DNA from: Bradyrhizobium sp. Ghvi
GTDB lineage: Bacteria > Pseudomonadota > Alphaproteobacteria > Rhizobiales > Xanthobacteraceae
Reading direction: 5' to 3'
Length of the DNA stretch: 64,000 nt
Assembly (NCBI RefSeq): GCF_900115265.1
Contig: NZ_FOVU01000012.1
Coordinates: 111,246 to 175,245 of the forward strand
The position numbers and the translations under genes were made by a program. Under the pieces are notes generated by a model that ran no database searches, was not told the DNA's origin, and saw nothing but the letters and a program-made list of their open reading frames with translations. Shown here in pieces: positions 42,865 through 54,588 of the stretch. Position 1 is the stretch's first letter; every line of letters starts with the position of its first letter.

Positions 42865-43383
42865 CTCGTTGCCGCCTTCCTGGCGCGTGGCTTCGAACAG
42901 GAACCAGGTCCGGCGCTCGGTCTCGTCGATGAAGACTTCGAGGATACTGGCGCTGGCGACGTCGCCGGCGTCGTCACAGACTTCGTGCGCCTTGCGCATC
43001 GCGCTGGCGACGTGCTTGTTGTCCTGCATCAGCTCGCGCAACATCTCGCGCGGAGGGACGTAGTCCTCGTTGTTATCCTTGATGGTCTGCAGCTTGGCGA
43101 CCTGGCCGATCGACTTCAGCGTGGTGCCGCCGATCTTGCGGACGCGCTCCGCAAGTTGGTCGGTGGTGGCGAAAATCTGCTCGGAATGCTCGTCGAGCAG
43201 CAGATGGTAGTCCCGGAAATGCCGACCGCTGATGTGCCAGTGGAAATTCTTGGTCTTGAGGTACAGCGCGAACGAGTCGGCCAGAAGCACGTTGAGCGCC
43301 TCGGAAACCCTGTTGACGGCCTGGGGCTGCAGATCGGTGGGGGTGTCGAGATCGGGCGAGACCTTGCTGGGGGCTTTGCTCAC
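42859..43383 (-). CDS. dps: DNA-protection ferritin Dps
   Basis: Dodecameric ferroxidase that stores iron and shields DNA in stationary phase; 174 residues. Ferroxidase ligands are in FHWHISGRHFRDYHLLLDEHSEQIF (His, His, Asp, Glu in the Dps spacing). GTG 43383 is chosen as start: AGGAAGG lies six bases upstream and the frame further up overlaps the divergent methyltransferase. Single gene. Confidence 0.9.
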   Translation of the reverse strand: MSKAPSKVSPDLDTPTDLQPQAVNRVSEALNVLLADSFALYLKTKNFHWHISGRHFRDYHLLLDEHSEQIFATTDQLAERVRKIGGTTLKSIGQVAKLQTIKDNNEDYVPPREMLRELMQDNKHVASAMRKAHEVCDDAGDVASASILEVFIDETERRTWFLFEATRQEGGNEA

Positions 43384-43488
43384 GGGAAACCTTCCTGTTA
43401 GGACGCGGACATTGACGGCGCGCCGTCGCAGCCCTAACGCAAGGCGGGCAATGCAGTTCCTCGATAGGAACCGCCGGGCGGGATACCC

Positions 43489-44190
43489 ATGGACGATTGG
43501 ATCGATTACTACGACTCGACGCATACGATCTATGTCAGCAAGCTGCATCGCGACTTGCACTTCCAGATCATCGCGCGGGACATCATCGGCTATATCACCT
43601 CGCCCGAGGCGACGGTGCTCGACTATGCCTGCGGCGAAGCGCTGTCGGCGAACCAGGTGGCATCCGCCTGCGGTCAGCTGATCCTCGCCGAGCCGGCGCC
43701 CGGCGTGCGCGGCCGGCTGATCGCACGGTTTGCCCCCAATACCAAGATCCGCGTCCGCTCGCTCGACGACGTCCGCAAGATGCAGGACCAATCCATCGAT
43801 CTCGTCGTGATGAACTCGGTCGCGCAATATATGTCGGCGGAAGAGCTCGATGCCGCGCTCGTCACTATCAGGCGGATCTTGAAGCCATCGGGCAAGCTGG
43901 TGCTCGGCGATATCCTGCAGCCGCATGTCGGCATGTTCAGGGACGTGGCGGCACTGCTCTCCTTCGGGCTGCGCAACGGCTTCTTCAAGGACGCGCTGAT
44001 CGGATTGATCAGCACCGCGCTGTCGGATTACCGTCATCTGCGCACGCGCATCGGGCTCCAGCGCTACAGCGAGGACGAGATGACGGCCAAGCTGAAGGCG
44101 GCGGGCTTCGCCAGCCAGCGCGCCAACACCAATATCGGCCACAATCGCTGGCGCATGACCTTCGTCGCGCGGCCGCCGCTGGTGCGTTAA
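43489..44190 (+). CDS. SAM-dependent class I methyltransferase
   Basis: 233 residues. Motif I is VLDYACGEALSAN near residue 45, motif II/III DLVVMNSVAQYM, and LKPSGKLVLGDI the post-II strand, followed by a hydrophobic stretch (MFRDVAALLSFGLRNGFF). The substrate is unknown; methyltransferases of this layout often act on lipids or small metabolites. It starts 105 bases from the divergent dps start. Confidence 0.82.
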   Translation: MDDWIDYYDSTHTIYVSKLHRDLHFQIIARDIIGYITSPEATVLDYACGEALSANQVASACGQLILAEPAPGVRGRLIARFAPNTKIRVRSLDDVRKMQDQSIDLVVMNSVAQYMSAEELDAALVTIRRILKPSGKLVLGDILQPHVGMFRDVAALLSFGLRNGFFKDALIGLISTALSDYRHLRTRIGLQRYSEDEMTAKLKAAGFASQRANTNIGHNRWRMTFVARPPLVR

Positions 44191-44244
44191 GCATAACAAC
44201 CACCTGAGGTGGCTTGTCGCATCCCGATCGGACATGATCGCCGC

Positions 44245-44320
44245 GGCCCGGTGGCGGAAGCGTCTACGCGGGAGCAGTGCATTGCTCTTTATCCTGGTTC
44301 AAATCCAGGCCGGGCCTCCA
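44245..44320 (+). tRNA. tRNA-Cys-like gene with abnormal anticodon arm
   Basis: 76 bases. Acceptor GGCCCGG/CCGGGCC (7 bp) with U73 and encoded CCA. D-stem GCG/CGC, but the D-loop GAAGCGTCTA lacks the usual GG pair. Anticodon stem GGAGC/GCTCT (one wobble) with an 8-base loop AGTGCATT; the GCA in it is preceded by U33, giving a cysteine anticodon with U37. Pairing one further A-T would leave a 6-base loop. T-arm CCTGG-TTCAAAT-CCAGG is perfect. It may be a minor or degenerate tRNA-Cys; I would not expect normal decoding without evidence. Confidence 0.6.
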
Positions 44321-44380
44321 CGCTTCGCCCCTTCGGGGCTGCGCGTGGCCAGCCACGCAAGGCCGAAGGGGCGAAGCGTG
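44319..44380. repeat. Perfect 18-bp hairpin repeat after the tRNA
   Basis: 44319-44336 pairs perfectly with 44363-44380, and an inner GCGTGGC/GCCACGC stem forms a cruciform-like structure. Its left arm starts within the tRNA CCA. Confidence 0.7.
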
Positions 44381-44432
44381 TCCGGCTTAGCTGGAGCGAA
44401 GCGCAAGCAAAGACGGACTACCCGCCCAATCT

Positions 44433-44804
44433 TCACTCCGCCTCGACGACGTCGCACGTCGCAAGCAGCTGCAACCGCTCCGCATCCTTAGCCGCTGATC
44501 TCAGCACCGCATCGAGCAAGCCCGGAAAGCGTGCCTCGAGATCCTCGCGGCGCAGCCGCATGAAGCGGTTGGTACCCGCGACACGCGTCAGCATCAGACC
44601 GCATTCGCGCAGTTTGGCGAAGTGGTAGGCGAGGTTCGACTTGCCGGCGAGGCCATTGAAGTCACCGCAGCGCAGCTCGCTGCTGACACGTTCCTGCTGA
44701 GCGAGCTGATACACGATCGCCAACCGGATCGGATCGCTCAGACAATCCAGCACCAGCGGCAGCTCGATCTGCTCGCGGGTGGGGTGGGGAGGCGTACGGC
44801 TCAT
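44433..44804 (-). CDS. ArsR-family transcriptional regulator
   Basis: 123 residues. Winged helix-turn-helix: LPLVLDCLSDPIRLAIVYQL, CGDFNGLAGKSNLAYHFAKLRECGLM as recognition helix, GTNRFMRLRRE as wing. Two Cys (in LRCGDF and ATCDVV) are not in the classic metal-site pattern. Divergent from an MFS exporter; two identical palindromes lie between them, so this protein very likely represses both genes. Confidence 0.85.
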   Translation of the reverse strand: MSRTPPHPTREQIELPLVLDCLSDPIRLAIVYQLAQQERVSSELRCGDFNGLAGKSNLAYHFAKLRECGLMLTRVAGTNRFMRLRREDLEARFPGLLDAVLRSAAKDAERLQLLATCDVVEAE

Positions 44805-44835
44805 GATCCGGAAATCATAACGGTCCGCGCGAAAT

Positions 44836-44853
44836 GTTCAATGGTTCTTGAAC
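44836..44853. promoter_or_regulatory. ArsR operator 1
   Basis: GTTCAA-N6-TTGAAC. Same 18-bp palindrome as 44884-44901, centres 48 bp apart, in the arsR/MFS intergenic region. Confidence 0.7.
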
Positions 44854-44883
44854 CAATTGACTCACCGATCGTCATCTTCGATA

Positions 44884-44901
44884 GTTCAATAAGCGTTGAA
44901 C
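44884..44901. promoter_or_regulatory. ArsR operator 2
   Basis: GTTCAA-N6-TTGAAC, 16 bases upstream of the MFS start codon, so bound repressor would cover the transcription start or ribosome site region. Confidence 0.7.
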
Positions 44902-44917
44902 ATAAGGATTCCGTCTC

Positions 44918-46087
44918 ATGAGCGTGTTCTGGCTGGCGCTGGGGGCCTTCGCGATCGGCACCGAAGGCTTTGTCATTGCTGGACTTTTGCCGGCGATCGC
45001 CAACGACCTCTCGATTTCGGTTCCGGCGGCCGGCCAATTGGTCACCGCCTATGCCCTCACCTATGCCGTGGGCTCGCCGATCCTGGCGGTGACGCTGAAC
45101 AACATCGACCGCCGCACCGTGCTGGCGCTGGCGCTCTCGACCTTCATTGCCGGAAACCTCGCGGCGATGGTCGCATCGAACTACGCGCTGCTGCTGGCCT
45201 CGCGGATGTTGATGGCGCTGGGCTCCGGCCTTTGCATGCCGACGGCACTGGCGGTCTCCGTGGCAGTCGCCTCGCCGGAGCGGCGCGGCCGCGCGGTGGC
45301 TCTGGTCACCTCGGGCTTCACGGTCGCGACCGTCATCGGCGTTCCCCTCGGCAATCTCGTCGGCAGCCTGCTCGGCTGGCGTGCGACTTTCGCCATGGTC
45401 GCCATGATCGGCGCTGTCGCGCTCGCCGGTCTGTTGCTTGGCCTGCCCCGCGGCCTGCCGCGCAATACGGCCTCGCTCGGCGAAAGGCTGGCTGTCGCGC
45501 GCCACAGCAACGTCCTGATCGCGCTTGTGATCACGATTTTATGGGCGCTGGGTGGCTTCACCGTGTTCACCTATTTCGCAGTCCCCCTGCGCGGTCTCGG
45601 CTTCGACGCCTCGCGGATCAGCCTGGCGCTGCTGGTGTTCGGCGGCGCGGCTGCGATCGGGAACATGCTCGGCGGCATCCTGGCGGACCGGCTCGGCACC
45701 GTTGCGACCGCAGCGCTCGGCCTCGCCGGCATGGCAAGCGCCTTGATCCTGCATTCGCTGGTTCTGAAGCTGATGCCGAGCCAGGCGCATTATGCCGTGC
45801 TTGGCGCAATCTTTCTCTGGGGCCTGTCGGGCTGGGCGTTTTACCCGGCCCAGATCGCCAGCATCATCCGGATCGAGCCCCAGGCCTCGATGATCGCGCT
45901 CTCGCTCAATGCCAGCGCGATGTATCTCGGCTTCGCCATCGGTGGCGCCTTGGGCGGGGCGGTACTGGCCGCGCTCTCGCCAAACGATCTCGGCTGGATT
46001 GGCGGAACGAGCGTTGCGGGCTCACTTCTGGTGCATCTCGCCCGTGGCTGGCAGGCGCGGCCAAAACCCGTTAAAATTGCCGGTTGA
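44918..46087 (+). CDS. MFS transporter (drug/arabinose-efflux-like)
   Basis: 389 residues, twelve hydrophobic helices. FWLALGAFAIGTEGFVIAGLLP is the N-terminal signature of the AraJ/YdhP-type exporters; the motif A region is altered (LNNIDRRTVL). Proton-driven export of a drug or metabolite is likely. Controlled by the divergent ArsR protein through two operators. ATG 44918 directly follows operator 2. A terminator separates it from carB. Confidence 0.87.
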   Translation: MSVFWLALGAFAIGTEGFVIAGLLPAIANDLSISVPAAGQLVTAYALTYAVGSPILAVTLNNIDRRTVLALALSTFIAGNLAAMVASNYALLLASRMLMALGSGLCMPTALAVSVAVASPERRGRAVALVTSGFTVATVIGVPLGNLVGSLLGWRATFAMVAMIGAVALAGLLLGLPRGLPRNTASLGERLAVARHSNVLIALVITILWALGGFTVFTYFAVPLRGLGFDASRISLALLVFGGAAAIGNMLGGILADRLGTVATAALGLAGMASALILHSLVLKLMPSQAHYAVLGAIFLWGLSGWAFYPAQIASIIRIEPQASMIALSLNASAMYLGFAIGGALGGAVLAALSPNDLGWIGGTSVAGSLLVHLARGWQARPKPVKIAG

Positions 46088-46169
46088 TGGGCGTTTTTCG
46101 GGGTTTCGCCGCCCGGAAAACTGGTCTAAGACCCACCCGCGCGCGAGGGAAGACCCCGCGCTCTCGCAC

Positions 46170-46201
46170 AAGGGGACGCGCGGCAAGCGCGCCCTTTTTT
46201 T
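46170..46201 (+). terminator. Terminator/attenuator ahead of carB
   Basis: Stem around AAGGGGACGCGC / GCGCGCCCTT with one mismatch, GGCAA loop, and a run of seven T (46195-46201). It either ends the MFS transcript or attenuates carB, which starts 29 bases on. Confidence 0.7.
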
Positions 46202-46229
46202 GTGCCCAGATTCCAGCCCGCGAGCGGTG

Positions 46230-49694
<3,465 letters not shown>

Positions 49695-49761
49695 TCGCGC
49701 GCGGAAGGCAAGACCTCCAACCGGGTAGGCCTTGCGCTAAGTGATTGGCAATGAAGCAACA

Positions 49762-49786
49762 ATGGCCGGAGGAACTGTCCGGCCAT
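49762..49786 (+). terminator. Possible carB terminator
   Basis: ATGGCCGGA (49762-49770) pairs with TCCGGCCAT (49778-49786); flanking AACAA and TTGTT could extend it. The T-run is interrupted (GTGGTTGTTCTGTT), so efficiency is uncertain. Confidence 0.45.
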
Positions 49787-49913
49787 GTGGTTGTTCTGTT
49801 CCGGCGCCAGACTCACATAACGCCGGCGGCGGCGTTTTCAGCCCCGGACATACCGACGAATCAAGGTCGCCGCGCCCTCTGACGGGGCGCGCGTCCGAAG
49901 GACGAGAGAAGAG

Positions 49914-50387
49914 ATGGAAAAGGTTCCGATGACTGCGAGCGGCTTTGCCGCACTCGGGGAAGAATTGAAGAAGCGCCAGTCCGAGGACCGTCCGCGCATC
50001 ATCGAGCATATCGCCGAGGCGCGCTCGCACGGAGACCTGTCGGAAAACGCGGAATACCACGCCGCGAAGGAGGAGCAGTCCCACAATGAGGGCCGCATCG
50101 CCGAGCTCGAGGACAAGCTCGCGCGCGCCGACATTATCGACATCTCCAAGCTTTCCGGCGACACCATCAAGTTCGGCGCCACCGTGACGCTTGTCGACGA
50201 GGACACCGAGAAGAAGACGGTGTGGCAGATCGTCGGCGAGGTCGAGGCCGACGCCAAGAAGGGCCGAATCTCCATCACCTCGCCGCTGGCGCGCGCGCTG
50301 ATCGGCAAGAAGAAGGGCTCGACAGTTGAGGTCAACGCCCCCGGCGGCGCCAAGGCGTACGAGATCACCAAGGTGGAGTGGCGGTAG
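49914..50387 (+). CDS. greA: Transcription elongation factor GreA
   Basis: 157 residues. Stimulates RNA cleavage in backtracked RNA polymerase. The N-terminal coiled coil carries the acidic tip GDLSENAEYHAAKE; the C-terminal domain ends SPLARALIGKKKGSTVEVNAPGGAKAYEI. Starts at ATG 49914. A downstream carB-greA order is common in this group. A strong terminator follows. Confidence 0.96.
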   Translation: MEKVPMTASGFAALGEELKKRQSEDRPRIIEHIAEARSHGDLSENAEYHAAKEEQSHNEGRIAELEDKLARADIIDISKLSGDTIKFGATVTLVDEDTEKKTVWQIVGEVEADAKKGRISITSPLARALIGKKKGSTVEVNAPGGAKAYEITKVEWR

Positions 50388-50414
50388 GGATTTGCCGCTG
50401 CCCGTTGTGTTTCG

Positions 50415-50442
50415 AAAAGGCCGCGCACTGCGCGGCCTTTTT
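50415..50442 (+). terminator. Rho-independent terminator of greA
   Basis: Perfect 12-bp stem AAAAGGCCGCGC (50415-50426), 3-base loop, GCGCGGCCTTTT (50430-50441) and T-run. Confidence 0.9.
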
Positions 50443-50594
50443 GTTTCGGCGGGTTGCTCTAATCCCACGTCCTTGCGAGCGCAGCGAACAATCCAGACTG
50501 GCGTCGCGGAAAGACTCTGGCAGTATCGCCACGCTCGTGTCCCGGACGCCCTGCAACGCGTAGCGTTGCTGCGCCGCGTCCGGGACACGGAGTC

Positions 50595-51098
50595 TTACCG
50601 TCTTCCTTTCACATCCAGCGGCACCGCCGCCTCGTATTTCGAATTGTGCAGCACCAATGACGTCCGCACGTTGCGCACGTGAGGCGCGGCGGTGAGGTGT
50701 GTTACGAAATCCTGGAAGGTCGCCATGTCAGGGGCCACGCATTTCAGGATGAAATCGACCTCTCCCGATAGCATCCAGCATTCCCGCACCAAGGGCTCGG
50801 CCCGGACGAACTCCTCGAAGGCGCGCAAATCGGCCTCGGCCTGACTGGAGAGATGCACTGCGGCAAATACCGTGACGTCGAAGCCGAGCTTTCGCGCATC
50901 CAAGAGCCCGCGGTAGCCGTGGATATAGCCCTCCTCCTCGAGTGCCCGGACCCGGCGCAGGCATGGCGGGGGCGAAATACCGACCCGTTTGGCGAGCTCG
51001 ACATTGGTGATTCGGCCGTCGGCCTGGATCTCGGCGAGAATTTTGAGGTCGATCTCGTCTAGGTTCCGCGACACGTGATTGGAACTCCTGGCCTTCAT
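50595..51098 (-). CDS. Lrp/AsnC-family transcriptional regulator
   Basis: 167 residues. N-terminal helix-turn-helix (LDEIDLKILAEIQADGRITNVELAKRVGISPPPCLRRV), then the RAM ligand-binding domain (FDVTVFAAVHLSSQAEAD, GEVDFILKCVAPDMATF). ATG 51098 has no ribosome binding site; an in-frame GTG at 51074 with AGGAG ten bases upstream is an equally likely start and would give the VSRNLDEID N-terminus. The effector is likely an amino acid. Divergent from trxB. Confidence 0.88.
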   Translation of the reverse strand: MKARSSNHVSRNLDEIDLKILAEIQADGRITNVELAKRVGISPPPCLRRVRALEEEGYIHGYRGLLDARKLGFDVTVFAAVHLSSQAEADLRAFEEFVRAEPLVRECWMLSGEVDFILKCVAPDMATFQDFVTHLTAAPHVRNVRTSLVLHNSKYEAAVPLDVKGRR

Positions 51099-51338
51099 GG
51101 CGGTATCGGGTGGGTCTGGTGCAATCCTCATAACCAGTCCCGCCCGTCTGCGCAATTTTATTGCGTGGTCAGACCAACCGACTTTTGTTCCCTGTTGGAA
51201 AAATCCGCCGATTGGGAATGCAATTCTTGCATAGCTCACCAGAAGGCTTAGATTAGCTCTGATATTTCAGCGCCTCGCGAGGCCTCCCGGCACGTTCCGC
51301 GCCGCGCTGCAAATCCCCCGTGAAAGGCGTCCATCGAA

Positions 51339-52304
51339 ATGTCCGCTCCTGTTCATGCAAAGGTCGTCATCATTGGCTCCGGCCCTGCCGGCTACACCGC
51401 CGCAATCTACGCCGCGCGCGCGATGCTCGAGCCCATCCTGATCCAGGGCATGCAGGCGGGCGGCCAGCTCACCATCACCACCGACGTCGAGAACTATCCC
51501 GGCTTCGCCGACGTGATCCAGGGCCCCTGGCTGATGGAACAGATGGAGAAGCAGGCGGTCCATGTCGGCACCAGGATCGTCACCGATCTCGTCACCAAGC
51601 TGGAGACCTCGCAGCGGCCGTTCCGCCTCACCTGCGACTCGGGCGACGTCTATCTCGCCGACACCGTGATCCTTGCGACCGGTGCGCAGGCACGCTGGCT
51701 CGGATTGCCATCGGAAGTGAAATTCCAGGGCGGCGGCGTCTCGGCCTGCGCCACCTGCGACGGCTTCTTCTACCGCAACAAGGAGGTCGTGGTGGTCGGC
51801 GGCGGCAATACAGCGGTCGAGGAAGCCCTGTACCTGACCAATCATGCCTCTGAGGTCACCATCGTGCATCGCCGCGACCACTTTCGCGCGGAGCGCATCC
51901 TGCAGGAGCGCCTGTTCAAGCACCCGAAGATCAAGGTGGTCTGGGACTCCGCCGTGGACGAGATCTGCGGCACCGAGAACCCGAACAAGGTCACCCATGT
52001 CAGGCTGAAGAACGTCAAGACCGGCGCGCTGACGGATTTGAAGACTGACGGCGTCTTCATCGCGATCGGCCACGCACCGGCGACCGAGCTCGTGAAGGGC
52101 CAGGTCAAGCTGAAACCATCGGGCTATGTCGAGGTCGCCCCGAACTCGACCGCGACCTCCGTGCCCGGCCTGTTCGCCGCCGGCGACGTTGCTGACGAAA
52201 CCTACCGCCAGGCCGTAACGGCCGCCGGCCTCGGCTGCATGGCCGCTCTCGAGGCCGAACGATTCTTGGCCCTTCGCGCCAGCGAGCGCGCGGCAGCGGA
52301 ATAA
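51339..52304 (+). CDS. trxB: Thioredoxin reductase
   Basis: 321 residues, NADPH-dependent FAD enzyme that reduces thioredoxin. FAD motif GSGPAGYTAAIYAARA at residues 12-27, redox-active CATCDG in the middle, NADPH motif VVVGGGNTAVEEAL, and a closing FAAGDVADETYRQAVTAAG. Full length for the family. Followed five bases later by a LysR regulator, likely cotranscribed. Confidence 0.95.
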   Translation: MSAPVHAKVVIIGSGPAGYTAAIYAARAMLEPILIQGMQAGGQLTITTDVENYPGFADVIQGPWLMEQMEKQAVHVGTRIVTDLVTKLETSQRPFRLTCDSGDVYLADTVILATGAQARWLGLPSEVKFQGGGVSACATCDGFFYRNKEVVVVGGGNTAVEEALYLTNHASEVTIVHRRDHFRAERILQERLFKHPKIKVVWDSAVDEICGTENPNKVTHVRLKNVKTGALTDLKTDGVFIAIGHAPATELVKGQVKLKPSGYVEVAPNSTATSVPGLFAAGDVADETYRQAVTAAGLGCMAALEAERFLALRASERAAAE

Positions 52305-52309
52305 CGATC

Positions 52310-53233
52310 ATGCCCCGAACACGCGACGGATTTACGGATATGGACTGGGACAAGCTGAAGGTGTTTCACGCGGCGGCGGAAGCGGGCAGCTTCACGCATG
52401 CGGGCGAGCAGCTCGGCCTGTCGCAATCGGCGGTATCACGCCAGGTCTCGGCGCTGGAGCAGGAGCTTTCGGTCTCGCTGTTCCACCGCCACGCCCGCGG
52501 CCTGATCCTCACCGAGCAGGGCGACCTCTTGTTCCGCACCGCGCATGACGTGTTCATGCAGCTGCAGGCGGCGCGCGCCAAATTGACCGACAGCCGCGAG
52601 CGCCCGAGCGGCGACCTCAAGATCACCACCACGCCCGGCGTCGGCATCAACTGGCTGATCCCCCGGCTCGGCGAATTCACCGCGCTCTATCCGGAGATCC
52701 GGATCTCGCTGATCGTCACCGACGAGGAGCTGGATCTGTCGATGCGCGAGGCCGACGTCGCCATCCGCACCCGCAAGCCGACGCAGCCGGATCTCATCCA
52801 GCGCAAGCTGTTCGCGATGGGCTTCCACGCCTATTGCTCGCCGGAATACATCAAGCGCTTCGGCACGCCGCGCACGCTGGAAGAACTCGATGCTCACCGC
52901 ATCATCTCGCTTTCCGACGGAAACTTTGCGCCTCACTTGCAGAACCGCAACTGGCTGGTCGAAGCCGGTCGCAACGGCTCGGGTCCGCGCGAGGCCTATT
53001 TCAAGGTCAACAACATCCTCGGTCTCGTACGCGCCTGTCAGCAAGGTCTCGGTATCGCGGCGCTGCCCGACTATCTGGTCGAGGAGCAGAGCAAGCTCGT
53101 GCAACTGTTCGGTGAATCGGATTCGATCCAGCTCGACACGTACTTCGTCTATCCCGAGGAGCTGAAGACGGTCGCGCGTGTGCAAGTGTTCCGCGACTTC
53201 GTGGTGAGCAAGGCGCAGCGCTGGCCGTCCTGA
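52310..53233 (+). CDS. LysR-family transcriptional regulator
   Basis: 307 residues. Helix-turn-helix AGSFTHAGEQLGLSQSAVSRQVSALEQ near the N-terminus, then a periplasmic-binding-like effector domain. ATG 52310 with GGAA upstream gives a ten-residue extension; ATG 52340 (MDWDKLKVFHAAAEAG) is the more usual beginning in the family. Position right after trxB suggests, without proof, a redox-related role. Confidence 0.88.
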   Translation: MPRTRDGFTDMDWDKLKVFHAAAEAGSFTHAGEQLGLSQSAVSRQVSALEQELSVSLFHRHARGLILTEQGDLLFRTAHDVFMQLQAARAKLTDSRERPSGDLKITTTPGVGINWLIPRLGEFTALYPEIRISLIVTDEELDLSMREADVAIRTRKPTQPDLIQRKLFAMGFHAYCSPEYIKRFGTPRTLEELDAHRIISLSDGNFAPHLQNRNWLVEAGRNGSGPREAYFKVNNILGLVRACQQGLGIAALPDYLVEEQSKLVQLFGESDSIQLDTYFVYPEELKTVARVQVFRDFVVSKAQRWPS

Positions 53234-53405
53234 TTTCCGCATGTCTGACATGCGGCCTCGGCTGTTGCTGCATGGCGCTCGTCAAGCCCATACTGTTTGC
53301 ATGCTGAGCCTTCGCGTTGCGCATTTGTCCCCCTCCTCCAGTGGCGCGGGAGTTCAGTAATCCCTCTTGGAAGGTGATTGTGTCGGCCTCACGTGGCCAA
53401 TACCT

Positions 53406-53437
53406 AAGCCGGGCCCTTTCGGGTCCGGCTTTTTTTC
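53406..53437 (+). terminator. Strong Rho-independent terminator
   Basis: AAGCCGGGCCC (53406-53416), TTTC loop, GGGTCCGGCTT (53421-53431), then T-run to 53436. It lies 173 bases after the LysR stop, further than a normal gene terminator; a CCCCCTCCTCC stretch near 53330 precedes it. Confidence 0.85.
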
Positions 53438-53468
53438 TGTCCGATCAGGCTTTCGCCTTCCGCGAGTA

Positions 53469-53634
53469 TTGACAGTTTCGGGTATACCCCGCATCATTTC
53501 CAAATGATCACGAAGTCGTGCGCAATCGCCTCAAAAAAAGGCCCCCATCCGGGGACCGCGGATGCTTGCGCGCTAGGCTGACTTCGTCATCGCGAGACAA
53601 TCCCGAAAACCCCGCCACCTGGACGGGGTTTTTT
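53469..53634 (+). ncRNA. Candidate small RNA or leader with its own promoter and terminator
   Basis: TTGACA (53469-53474), 17-bp spacer, CATCAT (53492-53497), predicted start near 53504. A palindrome ATCATTTCCAAATGAT (53493-53508) covers -10 and start. Terminator at 53606-53634: AAAACCCCG, 9-base loop, CGGGGTTTT, six T. The product would be about 130 bases, ending 45 bases before the DapA-family start, so it could be free sRNA or an attenuated leader. The 53234-53679 gap has no credible protein gene. Confidence 0.4.
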
Positions 53635-53679
53635 CATGTGCCCTCCGTCTCAGGTTCATCTTTGAGAAGGAGAAGGAAC

Positions 53680-54588
53680 ATGACTGATTTGCGAACCCAT
53701 CTGCACGGACTCTGGCTGCCGCTGGTGACGCCGTTTCGCGAGGGCCGCCTCGACGAGACCTCGCTGCGGCGGCTGACGCGGCACTACTGCACCCAGGCGA
53801 TCGACGGCTTCATTCTGGGGGCGACCTCCGGCGAAGGCATGACGCTGCGCGATAACGAGCTCGAACGCCTCGTTGCCATCGTACGCGACGAGATCGCGGC
53901 CGGCCGCCGCAACGTTCCGATCGGGCTCGGGCTATCGGGTGCGGACACTTCGCGGCTGAAGGGCCGACTGGACGAGACCGCGGACTGGCCGATCGACTTC
54001 TATCTGATCGCGCCCCCTTATTACGTGCGACCGTCGCAGCGGGGCATATCGGCTCATTTCGAGGCGCTGGCCGATCACGCCGCCTGGCCGCTCGCGCTCT
54101 ACAACATTCCCTATCGCTGCGCCGTCGGCATCACCAACCAGACCATGCTGCGGCTTGCGGAGCATCCCAACATCATCGGCTTGAAGGATTGCAGCGCGAG
54201 CCGCGAGCAATCGATCGCGCTGCTGCGCGACCGGCCGAAGGGCTTTGCCGTGCTCACCGGCGAGGATGCCCATTATTTCGAGGCGCTCAGCGACGGTGCC
54301 GATGGCGGCATCCTGCTCTCTGCCCATTTCGAGACCGCGACCTTCGCCGCCGTCCATGCCGAGCTGAGGCGCGGCAATCCGGTCGCGGCAGAGGCCCGCT
54401 GGCAGGAGGTCGAGGAGCTGACGGGGCTGTTGTTCACCGAACCGAGCCCGGCACCGGCGAAGTACTGGCTGTGGCGGTCGGGCCTGATCGACAGCCCCGA
54501 GGTGCGCCTGCCGATGGTGGAGGTGAGCAGCGAACTCGCCGCCGCGCTCGATCGCGAGAGCGAGCGGCGCGTGAAGGTCGCGGCGTAA
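53680..54588 (+). CDS. Dihydrodipicolinate-synthase-family aldolase
   Basis: 302 residues, a TIM-barrel class I aldolase. Schiff-base Lys in IIGLKDCSAS, Tyr in LALYNIPYR, and the GATSGEGMTL motif near residue 48. ATG 53680 has GAAGGAGAAGG directly upstream. No other lysine-biosynthesis gene is nearby and the GATSGEG segment is not the usual DapA GTTGE, so it is as likely an N-acetylneuraminate-lyase- or KDG-aldolase-like enzyme as the housekeeping DapA. Confidence 0.85.
   Translation: MTDLRTHLHGLWLPLVTPFREGRLDETSLRRLTRHYCTQAIDGFILGATSGEGMTLRDNELERLVAIVRDEIAAGRRNVPIGLGLSGADTSRLKGRLDETADWPIDFYLIAPPYYVRPSQRGISAHFEALADHAAWPLALYNIPYRCAVGITNQTMLRLAEHPNIIGLKDCSASREQSIALLRDRPKGFAVLTGEDAHYFEALSDGADGGILLSAHFETATFAAVHAELRRGNPVAAEARWQEVEELTGLLFTEPSPAPAKYWLWRSGLIDSPEVRLPMVEVSSELAAALDRESERRVKVAA

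Noticed and set aside
44245..44320. Selenocysteine tRNA
   Set aside because: No UCA anticodon, no long variable arm, normal 7+5 acceptor branch.
53518..53679. N-terminal extension of the DapA-family gene
   Set aside because: The frame crosses a Rho-independent terminator and lacks a ribosome site, while ATG 53680 has a strong one.
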